Assembly (NCBI RefSeq): GCF_009664975.1
Contig: NZ_WJXB01000012.1
Coordinates: 62,001-126,000, forward strand
Length of the DNA: 64,000 nucleotides
Direction: 5' to 3'
From: Paenibacillus monticola
Lineage (GTDB): Bacteria > Bacillota > Bacilli > Paenibacillales > Paenibacillaceae
Below are positions 41,776 through 50,313 of this stretch, piece after piece. The position numbers and the translations under genes are program-made. The first letter of the stretch is position 1. Every line of letters starts with the position of its first letter. The notes under the pieces were generated by a model. That model saw only the letters and a list, made by a program, of their open reading frames with translations, did not search any database and had not been told where the DNA came from.

Positions 41776-42521
41776 ACATACGGCGGTTCCATCATCTAGC
41801 AAGACTATTATTGGTGTTTCTGTGTATGAATGTGGTCTGGTATATCGCCTATTTGCTGATGAATCATCCCATTCTGCCTAGTCCCTTGGCTGTTTATAAT
41901 GCAATGGCTCATTTGGAAGCGAAGGATCTTTGGCTTAATATCAGCTACAGTCTGTTTCGTATTTTTGCCGGGGTGATTATCGCGTTAATTGTGGGTCTGC
42001 TCATTGGCCTGCTTATGGGACGTTCCCAGGTTTGGAATAAGCTCTTGGACCCGGTAGTTTATCTGACGTATCCTGTGCCCAAGATTGCTTTGCTGCCAGT
42101 GGTGATGTTATTCTTCGGACTTGGCGAGGTTTCCAAAATTCTGATGATTATGTTGATCCTGCTCTTTCAAGTCATCATATCCGTCAGAGATGGAGTCAAG
42201 GCGATTCCCGACAGCACTTATGATGTCTTAACCAGTATTGGGGCCAGCACCGCCCAGAAATTCTGGAATGTAATGCTGCCCGGCGCGTTGTCCGTGATTC
42301 TCAGCACGATCCGGATTTCACTTGGAACAGCGATTTCTGTTCTTTTCTTCACGGAGATTTATGGAACAGAGCACGGCATGGGCTTTTTCATTATGGATGC
42401 CTGGTTAAGGCTCGATTACCCGGAGATGTACGCGGGGATTATGCTGTTCAGTCTTGTGGGTTTTGTATTGTTTCTGCTGGTGGATGTGCTCGATTATAAG
42501 TTCATGAAGTGGCGGAATTAG
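41769..42521 (+). CDS. NitT/TauT-type ABC transporter permease
   Basis: The 250-residue protein has about six membrane segments and the docking loop VLTSIGASTAQKFWNVMLPG (about residues 155-174). It ends with LVDVLDYKFMKWRN. CAGGAGAA precedes ATG 41769, which overlaps the ATPase stop. With the two upstream genes it forms a complete importer. Confidence 0.92.
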   Translation: MVNIRRFHHLARLLLVFLCMNVVWYIAYLLMNHPILPSPLAVYNAMAHLEAKDLWLNISYSLFRIFAGVIIALIVGLLIGLLMGRSQVWNKLLDPVVYLTYPVPKIALLPVVMLFFGLGEVSKILMIMLILLFQVIISVRDGVKAIPDSTYDVLTSIGASTAQKFWNVMLPGALSVILSTIRISLGTAISVLFFTEIYGTEHGMGFFIMDAWLRLDYPEMYAGIMLFSLVGFVLFLLVDVLDYKFMKWRN

Positions 42522-42542
42522 TATTAGCCGCTGCACAAAAAG

Positions 42543-42580
42543 AGTCTACCCTTGTCCTTATTGGATGAAGGTAGGCTTTT
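42543..42580 (+). terminator. Terminator after the NitT/TauT-type operon
   Basis: AGTCTACCCTT and AAGGTAGGCTTTTT pair around GTCCTTATTGGATG, with the T-run included. Confidence 0.75.
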
Positions 42581-42708
42581 TGCATATCAAGTAGACTGTC
42601 GTCAGAGGGCTCATTCGGATGAATTGGATGTACATATTTGCTGTGAATAGCAGGCTTGGCTAAATCCTGTACTTTTTACAACATTACTATCGAAAAAAGA
42701 CTATTAAA

Positions 42709-42798
42709 GTTGAATTATTGGAGGAAATACAAGATTCCATTTCAAAAGAGACTCTACAGTTGGCTAAAGTTGGATTTGATACAGCATTTACTGACTGA
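42709..42798 (+). other. Short coding-like fragment in the 42.5-43.0 kb gap
   Basis: A frame encodes VELLEEIQDSISKETLQLAK and then VGFDTAFTD-stop with no ATG start. It looks like a gene tail, but I recognise no family. The rest of the 42581-42889 gap shows nothing else I can support. Confidence 0.25.
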
Positions 42799-42889
42799 GG
42801 AGTAGATAGAACAAATATTGTTGTGTTTTATACAGGAAAGTTTAGAGAGTGACTCTAATATCGCTTGGAATTCCTTGTGATTGGTTTGA

Positions 42890-42973
42890 CTAACCGTCGT
42901 TCGTTATAACCTCCATGGCCTCGATCAGCTTCTGCATTTCATTCTCTGTTCCTACAGTAATCCGCAGACAGCG
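42890..42973 (-). pseudogene. hisC: 3' remnant of a histidinol-phosphate aminotransferase gene
   Basis: Read on the - strand, 42973 down to TAG at 42890 encodes RCLRITVGTENEMQKLIEAM and then EVITNDG. RITVGT-E is the C-terminal signature of HisC, including the Arg that binds the substrate carboxylate. Upstream of it the frame is closed, so only about 27 codons of a gene of about 360 codons remain. It lies just downstream of the - strand serine hydrolase gene and points to a deletion here. Confidence 0.65.
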
Positions 42974-43004
42974 GTTTTACTCCAATATTTACTCATCTAA
43001 TATC

Positions 43005-43955
43005 TTACCCCTGCTGTAGAAGATAAGGCACAATGTACTGACGGAATACGTCAACAGGTGCACTGTTCTTACGATGTTTATTTTTGGTGATGACGCAGAC
43101 GAGCTCATAGGACGGCACAACGATGATAAATTGCCCCCCGAAGCCGCGTGCATAATGATAAACAACCTCGTCTTGGTGCTCTATCCCATTGGAAAAGGAA
43201 GAAATCCACCAGTGCCAGCCGTAAAACCCCGTATGCGGTGGATTTACTTCAATAAGCGGAGAAGTGGAATGCTGTACAGTTGCAGAAGAAATGAGCTGAT
43301 CTCCTTTCCAGCGTCCCTGCTGTAAATAAAGCTGACCAAATGTGCTCATATCCTGCGGTTTGAGATACAGTCCGAAGCCGCCGGTATGAATACCTTGCGG
43401 ATCGGTATCCCAGCGGTAGTCCGTGATGCCAAGCGGCTGGAACATCTGTTCTTCCGCAAATTCGGCTACCGATTGTCCCGTGGCTTGTCTTAGAATAGCC
43501 GATAATAGCTGGGAGTTGCCGGAGTTGTAGACCATTCGTGTCCCTGGTAAATCGGCGAGCGGCTGGGACAGGACAAATTGTACCCAGTCCGCCGTCTTGG
43601 TCATGGTAGGGAAAGAATTTTGCCCGCCGAATTCGGTCCAGTTAAAGCCTGAGGACATCGTCAGCAAATGGGCAAGGGTGATCTGACGCTTCCGGATGTC
43701 ACTATCTTGTCCCAGTTGGGAGAAGAACTCAATAATGGGCGTATGGGGAGGCGGTACAATATGTTGATCTATGGCTATGCTGATCAGTGCTGCGAGTACA
43801 CTTTTGGTGCATGAATTTATTTTGCTGAGTTCTGCGGCTGTTTGAGGTTCATCGTAATATTCCAGCACTGCTGTACCCTTCTGGGTGATCAGACAGCTGC
43901 TTATTTCCAGGTCAGTGAGGCCGCGAATGAGCGGCTGAAGTTCCATGCTATGCAT
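43005..43955 (-). CDS. Serine hydrolase of the class C beta-lactamase/esterase family
   Basis: The 316-residue protein has SCTKS (SxxK, catalytic Ser and Lys, about residues 48-52), VYNSGN (YxN) and a C-terminal YHYARGFGGQ in place of the KTG box. These are the marks of beta-lactamase-fold hydrolases and esterases. No signal peptide is visible, so it probably acts inside the cell on an ester or amide. I choose ATG 43955 because AAGGAG lies 9 bp upstream; earlier in-frame ATGs lack this spacing. The substrate is unknown. Confidence 0.87.
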   Translation of the reverse strand: MHSMELQPLIRGLTDLEISSCLITQKGTAVLEYYDEPQTAAELSKINSCTKSVLAALISIAIDQHIVPPPHTPIIEFFSQLGQDSDIRKRQITLAHLLTMSSGFNWTEFGGQNSFPTMTKTADWVQFVLSQPLADLPGTRMVYNSGNSQLLSAILRQATGQSVAEFAEEQMFQPLGITDYRWDTDPQGIHTGGFGLYLKPQDMSTFGQLYLQQGRWKGDQLISSATVQHSTSPLIEVNPPHTGFYGWHWWISSFSNGIEHQDEVVYHYARGFGGQFIIVVPSYELVCVITKNKHRKNSAPVDVFRQYIVPYLLQQG

Positions 43956-44023
43956 GCTAATCATCTCCTTGCTGCTCAAATTTATCAGATTCATGGATGG
44001 AGTTCAAATAGTTCCTTTATAAC

Positions 44024-44058
44024 TTCTTCACATCTTGCCCATTAGTTCTTCACATCTT
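44024..44058 (+). promoter_or_regulatory. Direct repeat TTCTTCACATCTT, probable response-regulator box
   Basis: TTCTTCACATCTT occurs twice, at 44024-44036 and 44046-44058, starting 22 bp (two helical turns) apart and ending 36 bp before the Met-rich protein gene. OmpR-type regulators bind such tandem repeats; the regulator at 44410 is the natural candidate. A TTATGCT -10-like sequence follows. Confidence 0.7.
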
Positions 44059-44094
44059 TGAGTTATGCTGTATCCATAAGAAGGAGGAACGACC

Positions 44095-44349
44095 ATGAAA
44101 AAACTAGGGTTAGGTATTGCGGCGTTGGTACTGTTAATGGGTATTGGCACTAGTGTGTATGCGGCGGCAGGTACAGATAAAGGTGAAAGCTTCTTTGAAC
44201 AGATGCTGCCTTTTGCGAAGCAGATGCATCCCGATTTGACTGTTGCCCAGATCAAGGATATGGCGGATAACTGTCAGAAGAATAATGGAACAGGTATGGG
44301 AAGTATGATGAATAGCTCAAACAATCGCAGTAATATGATGAATTTTTAA
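44095..44349 (+). CDS. Secreted Met-rich small protein
   Basis: The 84-residue product has a signal peptide (MKKLGLGIAALVLLMGIGTS-VYAAAG, cleavage near residue 24) and a short helical body FFEQMLPFAKQMHPDLTVAQ-IKDMADNC. Its tail, GTGMGSMMNSSNNRSNMMNF, is rich in Met and Asn. Met clusters often bind Cu(I) or Ag(I), but this is inference. AGAAGGAGGAACGACC precedes ATG 44095. It lies just ahead of a two-component system whose sensor domain also has Met clusters. Confidence 0.75.
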   Translation: MKKLGLGIAALVLLMGIGTSVYAAAGTDKGESFFEQMLPFAKQMHPDLTVAQIKDMADNCQKNNGTGMGSMMNSSNNRSNMMNF

Positions 44350-44366
44350 GGGAAGCCTGATACGAT

Positions 44367-44398
44367 AGACCTCTGAGCTAGTGCTGAGGTCTTTTTTT
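44367..44398 (+). terminator. Terminator after the Met-rich protein gene
   Basis: AGACCTC and GAGGTCT pair around TGAGCTAGTGCT, followed by a T-run of seven. It separates the small gene from the two-component operon. Confidence 0.85.
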
Positions 44399-44409
44399 AT
44401 AGTTGGGGG

Positions 44410-45126
44410 ATGATGAGTGTGAATACGGCGACCATTCTAATTGTGGATGATGAAAATGATATTCTTCAGGTCATCAAGGCTTATCTGGAGAAAAGCAACT
44501 ATATTGTGTATGAAGCTGATTCGGGAAAAGGGGCGCTGCAGCTCTTTGAGAATCTCCGGCCCGATCTGGTGGTGCTTGATTTAATGCTGCCGGATATTTC
44601 TGGTGAAGAGGTTTGCCGCACCATTCGCAAGAAATCCAACATTCCCATTCTTATGCTAACTGCCAAGAGCAGTGAGGACGATATGGTGAAGGGTCTGCTG
44701 ATGGGAGCGGATGATTATATTACGAAGCCCTTTAGTCCACGCGAGCTGCTTGTCCGGGTAATCAGTCTGTTGCGAAGAGCACAACTGCAGACGGAGCGGA
44801 GAGGCGAGAATACAGTGGTCTTCGGAGGTGGACGCTTGAGCATCGATCCGGAGCTGCATGAGATTTGGGTGGATGGAGAAGCGGTTTCTTTGACACCCAT
44901 CGAATTTAAGCTGCTGGAGATTCTGTCACGGCATCCCAAACGGGCTTTCAGCCGTCTCGAATTAGTTAATCTGATTCAAGGCGATACCTTTGAAGGGTAT
45001 GAGCGGACGATTGATGTACACATCAAGAATGTTAGGCAGAAGATAGGAGATGACCCCAAGCGACCTGTATTTATTGCGACAGTGTTTGGTATTGGCTATA
45101 AATTTCAGGTGAACGAAGATGTTTAG
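44410..45126 (+). CDS. OmpR-family response regulator
   Basis: The 238-residue protein has a receiver domain (VDDEND, phospho-acceptor Asp in LVVLDLMLPDISG, switch Thr/Lys in MLTAKSS and YITKPFS) and a C-terminal winged helix (VSLTPIEFKLLEILSRHPKR, TIDVHIKNVRQKIGDDP, TVFGIGYKF). It is coupled to the kinase gene by an 8-bp overlap. ATG 44413 or GTG 44419 are possible alternative starts. Confidence 0.94.
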   Translation: MMSVNTATILIVDDENDILQVIKAYLEKSNYIVYEADSGKGALQLFENLRPDLVVLDLMLPDISGEEVCRTIRKKSNIPILMLTAKSSEDDMVKGLLMGADDYITKPFSPRELLVRVISLLRRAQLQTERRGENTVVFGGGRLSIDPELHEIWVDGEAVSLTPIEFKLLEILSRHPKRAFSRLELVNLIQGDTFEGYERTIDVHIKNVRQKIGDDPKRPVFIATVFGIGYKFQVNEDV

Positions 45127-46453
45127 AGGTGGACTTCGCCAAAAACTGCTTCTATCTCATATGAGTGTAGCCTTATGCTCGCTGCTGGTTGTCATGCTTC
45201 TAGTGAACCTAGTGATGAATATCTCGTTCGGCAAATACATCGATAACCAGCAGAGGACAGAAGCTGGTTATCTGCTGGAAGACCTGCAGGTGTCCTACAA
45301 CCCGGCGAATCCATGGGCAATGAACACACTTATGGGAGTTTCCCATCAAGCTATGCAGCGCAATTATGATATCAGCATCTATGATGTGGATGGCAAGCTG
45401 GTGTGGAATGGGGGAATGATGGGCATGTCTATGCCTTCGACAGCGACAGGGACTGTTGCCACCTATCCCGTAATAAAGGATGGGTTAAGAATCGGAACCT
45501 TAGAAATGCGCGGCAATGGCGGGGCCATGCAAATGCAAAACCAGAGTTTCCTGCAAATGTTCAACTGGTATTCTTGGGGGGCACTTATTCTGGTGCTTGC
45601 TGGGGCGTATCTGTACAGCAGATTTATTGCCCGCGGCATCAGCCGTCCGCTTATTCAGATCAAGGAGATTGCAGTGCGAATGCGGGAAGGCGATTTATCA
45701 CAAAGAATTACGCTTACGGAAAGAGAAACAGAAGTGGAAGAAGTGGGCCGGGCGCTTAACTTCCTTGCCGATACCTTACAGCAGCAGAAGAGATTGCGGA
45801 AGAATCTGACGGCAGATGTAGCCCATGAACTGCGCACTCCATTGACTACCATTCAGAGTCATATCGAAGCCTTTCAGGATGGAGTGTGGGAAGCAACACC
45901 CGACAAGCTGCAGGTTTGCCATGATCAAGTGATCCGGCTGGTGCAGCTCATTAGTGATCTGGAGAAATTGAGTGCAGCCGAGAATCCGATGATACAGTTG
46001 CGACAGGAGAGTCTTATCCTCAATCATGTGATCCATGATTCTGTGAATTCCATAGCAGCACAGCTAGAAAAGCAGAGCCTTTCATTGACGGTACATGAGG
46101 ATGCTGAGGTATTTATGACAGGGGATTACGAACGTCTAGTGCAGGTGTTTGTGAATCTGCTGAATAATGCCTACAAATATACCAAGGAAGGCCGGATTGA
46201 GGTGTGGATCACCGAAGAACCTTCTGAGATCAAGGTGACCATTACAGATACAGGGCTTGGGATCTCTCCTGAGGAATTGCCGTTTATTTACGAGCGCTTT
46301 TACCGCGGTGAGAAGTCGCGCAACCGGAAGACTGGTGGAGCGGGAATTGGTTTGGCTATCGTAAAGGCAATTGTGGAAGCGCATGGAGGCAAGGTTGCGG
46401 TTCAGAGTATTCTGGGTAAGGGTTCGGACTTCAGCGTGTATTTCCCTAAATGA
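45119..46453 (+). CDS. Sensor histidine kinase with Met-rich sensor domain
   Basis: The 444-residue protein has membrane segments near residues 12-34 and 150-170. Between them is an extracellular sensor with Met clusters (GGMMGMSMPSTATG, GNGGAMQMQNQSFLQM). Next come HAMP (IARGISRPLIQIKEIAVRMR), the H-box VAHELRTPLTTIQSH, N-box VFVNLLNNAYKY and G-boxes DTGLGISPEE and GGAGIGLAIVKAI. The Met-rich sensor suggests a copper- or silver-type soft-metal signal, but no direct evidence is available here. Confidence 0.93.
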   Translation: MFRGGLRQKLLLSHMSVALCSLLVVMLLVNLVMNISFGKYIDNQQRTEAGYLLEDLQVSYNPANPWAMNTLMGVSHQAMQRNYDISIYDVDGKLVWNGGMMGMSMPSTATGTVATYPVIKDGLRIGTLEMRGNGGAMQMQNQSFLQMFNWYSWGALILVLAGAYLYSRFIARGISRPLIQIKEIAVRMREGDLSQRITLTERETEVEEVGRALNFLADTLQQQKRLRKNLTADVAHELRTPLTTIQSHIEAFQDGVWEATPDKLQVCHDQVIRLVQLISDLEKLSAAENPMIQLRQESLILNHVIHDSVNSIAAQLEKQSLSLTVHEDAEVFMTGDYERLVQVFVNLLNNAYKYTKEGRIEVWITEEPSEIKVTITDTGLGISPEELPFIYERFYRGEKSRNRKTGGAGIGLAIVKAIVEAHGGKVAVQSILGKGSDFSVYFPK

Positions 46454-46730
46454 GGAGAAAGATAGAGTACTAATAAATTTATATAAGTAGAACTTAAGAT
46501 TTTGCTGAATCGGCTTTAATCGTAACTGCGGTGAATGTTTGGACTTCCGGCCGCTGTTGTCTCCTGATTTCTTGATTTATTCCGCTTTAGTGGATGAAAT
46601 CCAGAGACAGCTAATGCTTACGATGCGAGCTTTCCGTAGGAAAGCTTATGGGCGGTCGCTATCGCTCCTGCAGTTCCCAAATCCCCCTCCGTTACTTTTA
46701 CCTTTTGTTAAGTTTTCTAGTTCAACTTAT
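46454..46730. other. Intergenic stretch with an inverted repeat, possible interspersed repeat
   Basis: No gene with a ribosome site is visible. AGCTTTCC-GTA-GGAAAGCT (46630-46648) is a perfect short inverted repeat inside a GC-richer block (about 46540-46690) that reads CGGTCGCTATCGCTCCTGCAG. The style is that of non-coding interspersed repeats; whether it recurs elsewhere needs the genome. Confidence 0.4.
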
Positions 46731-46731
46731 T

Positions 46732-46776
46732 AAGCCTTCTTTCGTCCTTTTTTAGGACGGAAGTGGGCTTTTTTTG
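46732..46776 (+). terminator. Terminator upstream of the YcdB/SLH protein gene
   Basis: AAGCCTTCTTTCGTCC pairs with GGACGGAAGTGGGCTT (two mismatches) around TTTTTTA, followed by a T-run. It ends transcripts coming from the two-component operon. Confidence 0.75.
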
Positions 46777-46873
46777 TTGGCTTAGAGAATTTCCTGTCGT
46801 GCATTAATTATGGAAAAATAATGAAATTATCTTTATAATTAGAAGGATATCAGATTAGAGAGGATGAAATCTT

Positions 46874-49228
46874 TTGAAGAGCAACAGCACTCATGATATT
46901 CATCAGACTACCAGAACAGCACTTATTACCACTGTGGCACTTGCCCTGCTTTTACCAGCTGGGTTGGCCGGGGCTAGCTCAAGTACCGCTTCATCAGCTG
47001 CCACTTTCGTATCCTTAACAACAAGTAGTGAGCAAACCGCTGCTACAACAGTTAAGGCAGATCCAGCAAAGGTGAAAATTACGAAAGAAGAAGCGATTGC
47101 TAAAGTGAAGGAGCTCTTTCCCGCGCTAAAGGAGGCGACTGCTTCCAGTGTAGAGCTAGGCTCTAGCACCAGCTATCCCCCTTTTCCGAATCAAATGGCC
47201 TGGACCATTCAGTGGCAATACCGGGTTGGCAATTCGACATATGGATTCAGCAGTACTGTGGATGCAAACAACGGAGATCTAATTAATACCTATATCTCCA
47301 TCCCTCTGCAGGAGAATGTGTCCTATTATCCGCCTGAAATATCACAGGCGCAGGCATTGAAGAAGGTAGAAGCCTTTATTGTCAAAGCCGTCCCATCCAT
47401 TAAGAGCAGCGAACTGCAGTTGGATGAGAATAGTCTTTATAATATAAATAATGCTGCACTATTTGGGCCGGTTCAATATAATTTTATTTACAAGTTACTT
47501 AAGAATGGTATCCCTTCAGCAGCGGAGGGTCTGCAGGTTACTATAGATGGCAGTGGTAATGTACTGCAATTCTACAAGGTGGCAAATGGGTTTGATTACC
47601 CGGCAGCTAAGCCGACTATGACACAGGCAGAAGCGGAGAAGAAGTTCGCAGACAGCTTTGAGGTAGGGCTTTATTACATTCCGATTTACAAGAATGGAAC
47701 GAGGAACAACTGGATTATAGGCTGGCGTCCAGTGGAGCAAGCACTATATTCTGTAGATGCGATCACTGGAAAAAGAATGAATAGTGAAGGGAACGACTCT
47801 ACTTTACCAATGACCTATGCCGATGTGCCGCAGAGTAAGAAGTTTCTTCAGTTAAGAAGTGCCAGTACAGAACTTTCCGCAGAGGAAGCGGCTAAGTTGG
47901 TGGAGCAGGTCGCCTTTATTCCTGCTGGACGAAAGCTGCTCTCCAAATCGCTAAGTGATGATTACCAGACGCCCGGCAGAAAGATCTGGAGATTGACTTG
48001 GTCAGAAGGCGACCATTTCTATGGGGGGACCGCACAATCTACAGCAGAGGTCGATGCGCTCACAGGTCAAATATTATCGTTCCAGGCTGAACAATTGAAC
48101 TATCCAGAGGTAACCAAACCTCAGCCTGCTCCTACTGGAGGCAAGAAGATTACCCAGGCGGAAGCCAAGCTAAAGAGCTTAGAGCTCGTTAATCTTCTAT
48201 ATGCCAAGGCAAGTAGTGAGCTGAAGCTTGTCCAGTATGGGGGAGATTGGAACGTGGTGCCGGGCGGAACAGGTTACCGGTACCAATTTATCCGTTACTA
48301 CAAAGGAATCCCGGTAAGTGATGGCAATGTTAATATTACTGTGGATCTTTATGGCAGACTGCAAGACTACAGCACCTACCGAAATACAGGTCTTGAGAAG
48401 ATAGCCCAAGTACCTGCGGATGCAACAATAACGAAGCAGGAAGCGCTTGCGATTTATCAAAATCAATATAAACCGCAGCTGCAATATACTCAAATAGGCG
48501 GATTTACTGTGAATAATACGTATGTGACACCGTCAGTTAAGCTTACCTATACACCCGTTCCAACGGATTCCGGGAAGTCTTTAGAGGTACTGGACGCAGT
48601 CACAGGGAAATGGGTATCGTGCTATCCTACCAATGCACTTCAGGGGACTCCAATCACCACGACCGACTTGAAAGGGCATTGGGCAGAAAAAGAACTGTCA
48701 GAGCTTGTGAAATATAACGTGCTTACTCCTGAGGCCGACGGCAAAGTGAATCCAGAACAGGAAATAACCGTAGGTGATTGGCTTACCCTAATTGCTAAGG
48801 CCTCCACACCGACTTATGCTACCTACTATAATGGCAGTGATCGCAAAGCAGTGGCTGGAGTAAATCTGGAGAATCCGTATTTCGATGCAGTCTACTTTGC
48901 TGCAGAGCACGGTTGGATCAGCAAAGATATTGTGTTGCAGACAGAGAGCAAACTTACCCGGGAACAACTTGCTGTCCAGCTGACTTCTTTCTTGAAATAC
49001 AATAAAATTTCGGCATTCCTGGATAAAGATACAGCAGTGAGCCAATTCAGTGATAGCTCATCCATAATAAATAAGGGAGCAGTAGCCGTTGTTGTGAAAC
49101 TTGGGTTGCTGCAGGCTGACAATGGTAAATTTAATCCGCAGCAAAGTGTAACAAAAGCGCTGGCCGCGTCTGTCATCATGAAGCTGGTGGAGCTGCAAGG
49201 TAAGACCGATCAGACCATCGGGCAATAA
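46874..49228 (+). CDS. Surface protein with YcdB/YcdC repeats and three SLH domains
   Basis: The 784-residue protein has a signal peptide (about residues 1-36). Its body is of repeated PepSY-like YcdB/YcdC units, recognisable by ITKEEAIAKVKELFPALKEA, QAQALKKVEAFIVKAVP, TQAEAEKKFADSF, ITQAEAKLKSLELV and repeated VDAxTG turns. The C-terminal three S-layer homology domains start at TTDLKGHWAEKELSELVKYN, with REQLAVQLTSFLKY and ALAASVIMKLVEL. It should be exported and held on the cell wall by the SLH domains. Start TTG 46874 is behind GAGAGGATG. Its role is unknown. Confidence 0.88.
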   Translation: MKSNSTHDIHQTTRTALITTVALALLLPAGLAGASSSTASSAATFVSLTTSSEQTAATTVKADPAKVKITKEEAIAKVKELFPALKEATASSVELGSSTSYPPFPNQMAWTIQWQYRVGNSTYGFSSTVDANNGDLINTYISIPLQENVSYYPPEISQAQALKKVEAFIVKAVPSIKSSELQLDENSLYNINNAALFGPVQYNFIYKLLKNGIPSAAEGLQVTIDGSGNVLQFYKVANGFDYPAAKPTMTQAEAEKKFADSFEVGLYYIPIYKNGTRNNWIIGWRPVEQALYSVDAITGKRMNSEGNDSTLPMTYADVPQSKKFLQLRSASTELSAEEAAKLVEQVAFIPAGRKLLSKSLSDDYQTPGRKIWRLTWSEGDHFYGGTAQSTAEVDALTGQILSFQAEQLNYPEVTKPQPAPTGGKKITQAEAKLKSLELVNLLYAKASSELKLVQYGGDWNVVPGGTGYRYQFIRYYKGIPVSDGNVNITVDLYGRLQDYSTYRNTGLEKIAQVPADATITKQEALAIYQNQYKPQLQYTQIGGFTVNNTYVTPSVKLTYTPVPTDSGKSLEVLDAVTGKWVSCYPTNALQGTPITTTDLKGHWAEKELSELVKYNVLTPEADGKVNPEQEITVGDWLTLIAKASTPTYATYYNGSDRKAVAGVNLENPYFDAVYFAAEHGWISKDIVLQTESKLTREQLAVQLTSFLKYNKISAFLDKDTAVSQFSDSSSIINKGAVAVVVKLGLLQADNGKFNPQQSVTKALAASVIMKLVELQGKTDQTIGQ

Positions 49229-49249
49229 TTAATCTGCCTAGTTGGAGAG

Positions 49250-49290
49250 GCCTGCTTCCCGTCTTTATGGCGGGTAAGCAGGCTTTTTTA
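49250..49290 (+). terminator. Terminator after the SLH protein gene
   Basis: GCCTGCTT (49250-49257) pairs with AAGCAGGC (49276-49283) around CCCGTCTTTATGGCGGGT, itself a hairpin, followed by a T-run. Confidence 0.85.
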
Positions 49291-49402
49291 AACTTAATTA
49301 CTAAGCTTCCCTCGATCCGTATGGCAAGGACAAATAAGGGTACGGGCTTATTTTCCCTTATGCTATAATTGGCGTAAATCTTTACGGGGAGCGGTTAAAA
49401 AA

Positions 49403-50245
49403 TTGAATAAACAATATGAGAATGAGGTTGAGCGATTATTGGATTCCTTGGGAATCTCTCTACCTTTAGTGCAGAAGCTGTTTCCGATTGATGTCATGTT
49501 CGCATTAGCCAATACGGAAACCTTTATCTATTATCTGCCGGGTAATGAATTAGATATAAAGATTCAAATCGGGATGCCCATTCCAAGTAGTGGCGGAATC
49601 AGGCAGGCACTGGACAGTGGGGAAAATGTCAGCGCAAATATTCCGAAAGAAATTTATGGCCTGCCCTTTAAATCTTCATCCTTGCCTATAAGAGACGATG
49701 CTGGAGCGGTTATTGGTGTCTTTACCATAGGAATTAGCCTGAAGAATCAGGAAACCTTAAGTTTCGCGGCCAATTCTCTGGCGAGAACCTCGGAAGAGAT
49801 CAATGCAACCTCTGAAGAAATAGCGGTTACTGCTTCTGACTTAGCCAATACGATAAGCGACCTCAAGCTCTTGGGCCAAAATGTTGTTCAAGAATTGCGT
49901 AAGACGGATGAAATTTTGGATTTTATAAAAAAAGTAGCGGATAACTCCAATTTGCTGGGACTCAATGCCGCCATCGAAGCTGCACATGCCGCCGAGCATG
50001 GTCGGGGATTTGGTGTTGTGGCACAGGAGATTCGCAAAATGGCAGTCTCCAGTGCGGAATCCGCTAAGGAGATCGCGAGTATCTTGCTTACAATTAAGAA
50101 TAACATCAATCGCATTGATGAGACACTATTTGAATGCTTGTCGCAAAGCGAGCGACAGGCCGCATCTACTGAAGAAATATCCGCCTCCATGCAGGAACTG
50201 GCTGCTTCTGCAGTTGAAATTGAGAAGATAGCCCGGCTCATATGA
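49403..50245 (+). CDS. Soluble methyl-accepting chemotaxis-type receptor
   Basis: The 280-residue protein has no membrane segment. Residues about 1-115 form a PAS/sensory-like domain (YYLPGNELDIKIQIGMPIPS, SLPIRDDAGAVIGVFTIGIS), and the rest is an MCP signalling helix hairpin with the tip sequence NLLGLNAAIEAAHAAEHGRG. It is therefore a cytoplasmic receptor that controls the CheA kinase. The signalling part is shorter than in full MCPs. Start TTG 49403 is behind GGGGAGCGG. The signal is unknown. Confidence 0.87.
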   Translation: MNKQYENEVERLLDSLGISLPLVQKLFPIDVMFALANTETFIYYLPGNELDIKIQIGMPIPSSGGIRQALDSGENVSANIPKEIYGLPFKSSSLPIRDDAGAVIGVFTIGISLKNQETLSFAANSLARTSEEINATSEEIAVTASDLANTISDLKLLGQNVVQELRKTDEILDFIKKVADNSNLLGLNAAIEAAHAAEHGRGFGVVAQEIRKMAVSSAESAKEIASILLTIKNNINRIDETLFECLSQSERQAASTEEISASMQELAASAVEIEKIARLI

Positions 50246-50251
50246 ATGAAG

Positions 50252-50286
50252 AAACCGCCCTCTGATTTTAAGTCAGAGGGCGGTTT
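50252..50286. terminator. Bidirectional terminator between the receptor and terC genes
   Basis: AAACCGCCCTCTGA and TCAGAGGGCGGTTT form a perfect 14-bp stem with a 7-nt loop, with A/T runs on both sides. It can end both converging transcripts. Confidence 0.9.
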
Positions 50287-50313
50287 CTATTGTAATACAA
50301 AATACAGGATGCT

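Noticed and set aside
44410..46453. Assigning the two-component pair to LiaRS, CssRS or CusRS by name
   Set aside because: The domains are generic and the Met-rich sensor is only suggestive, so no gene symbols are given.
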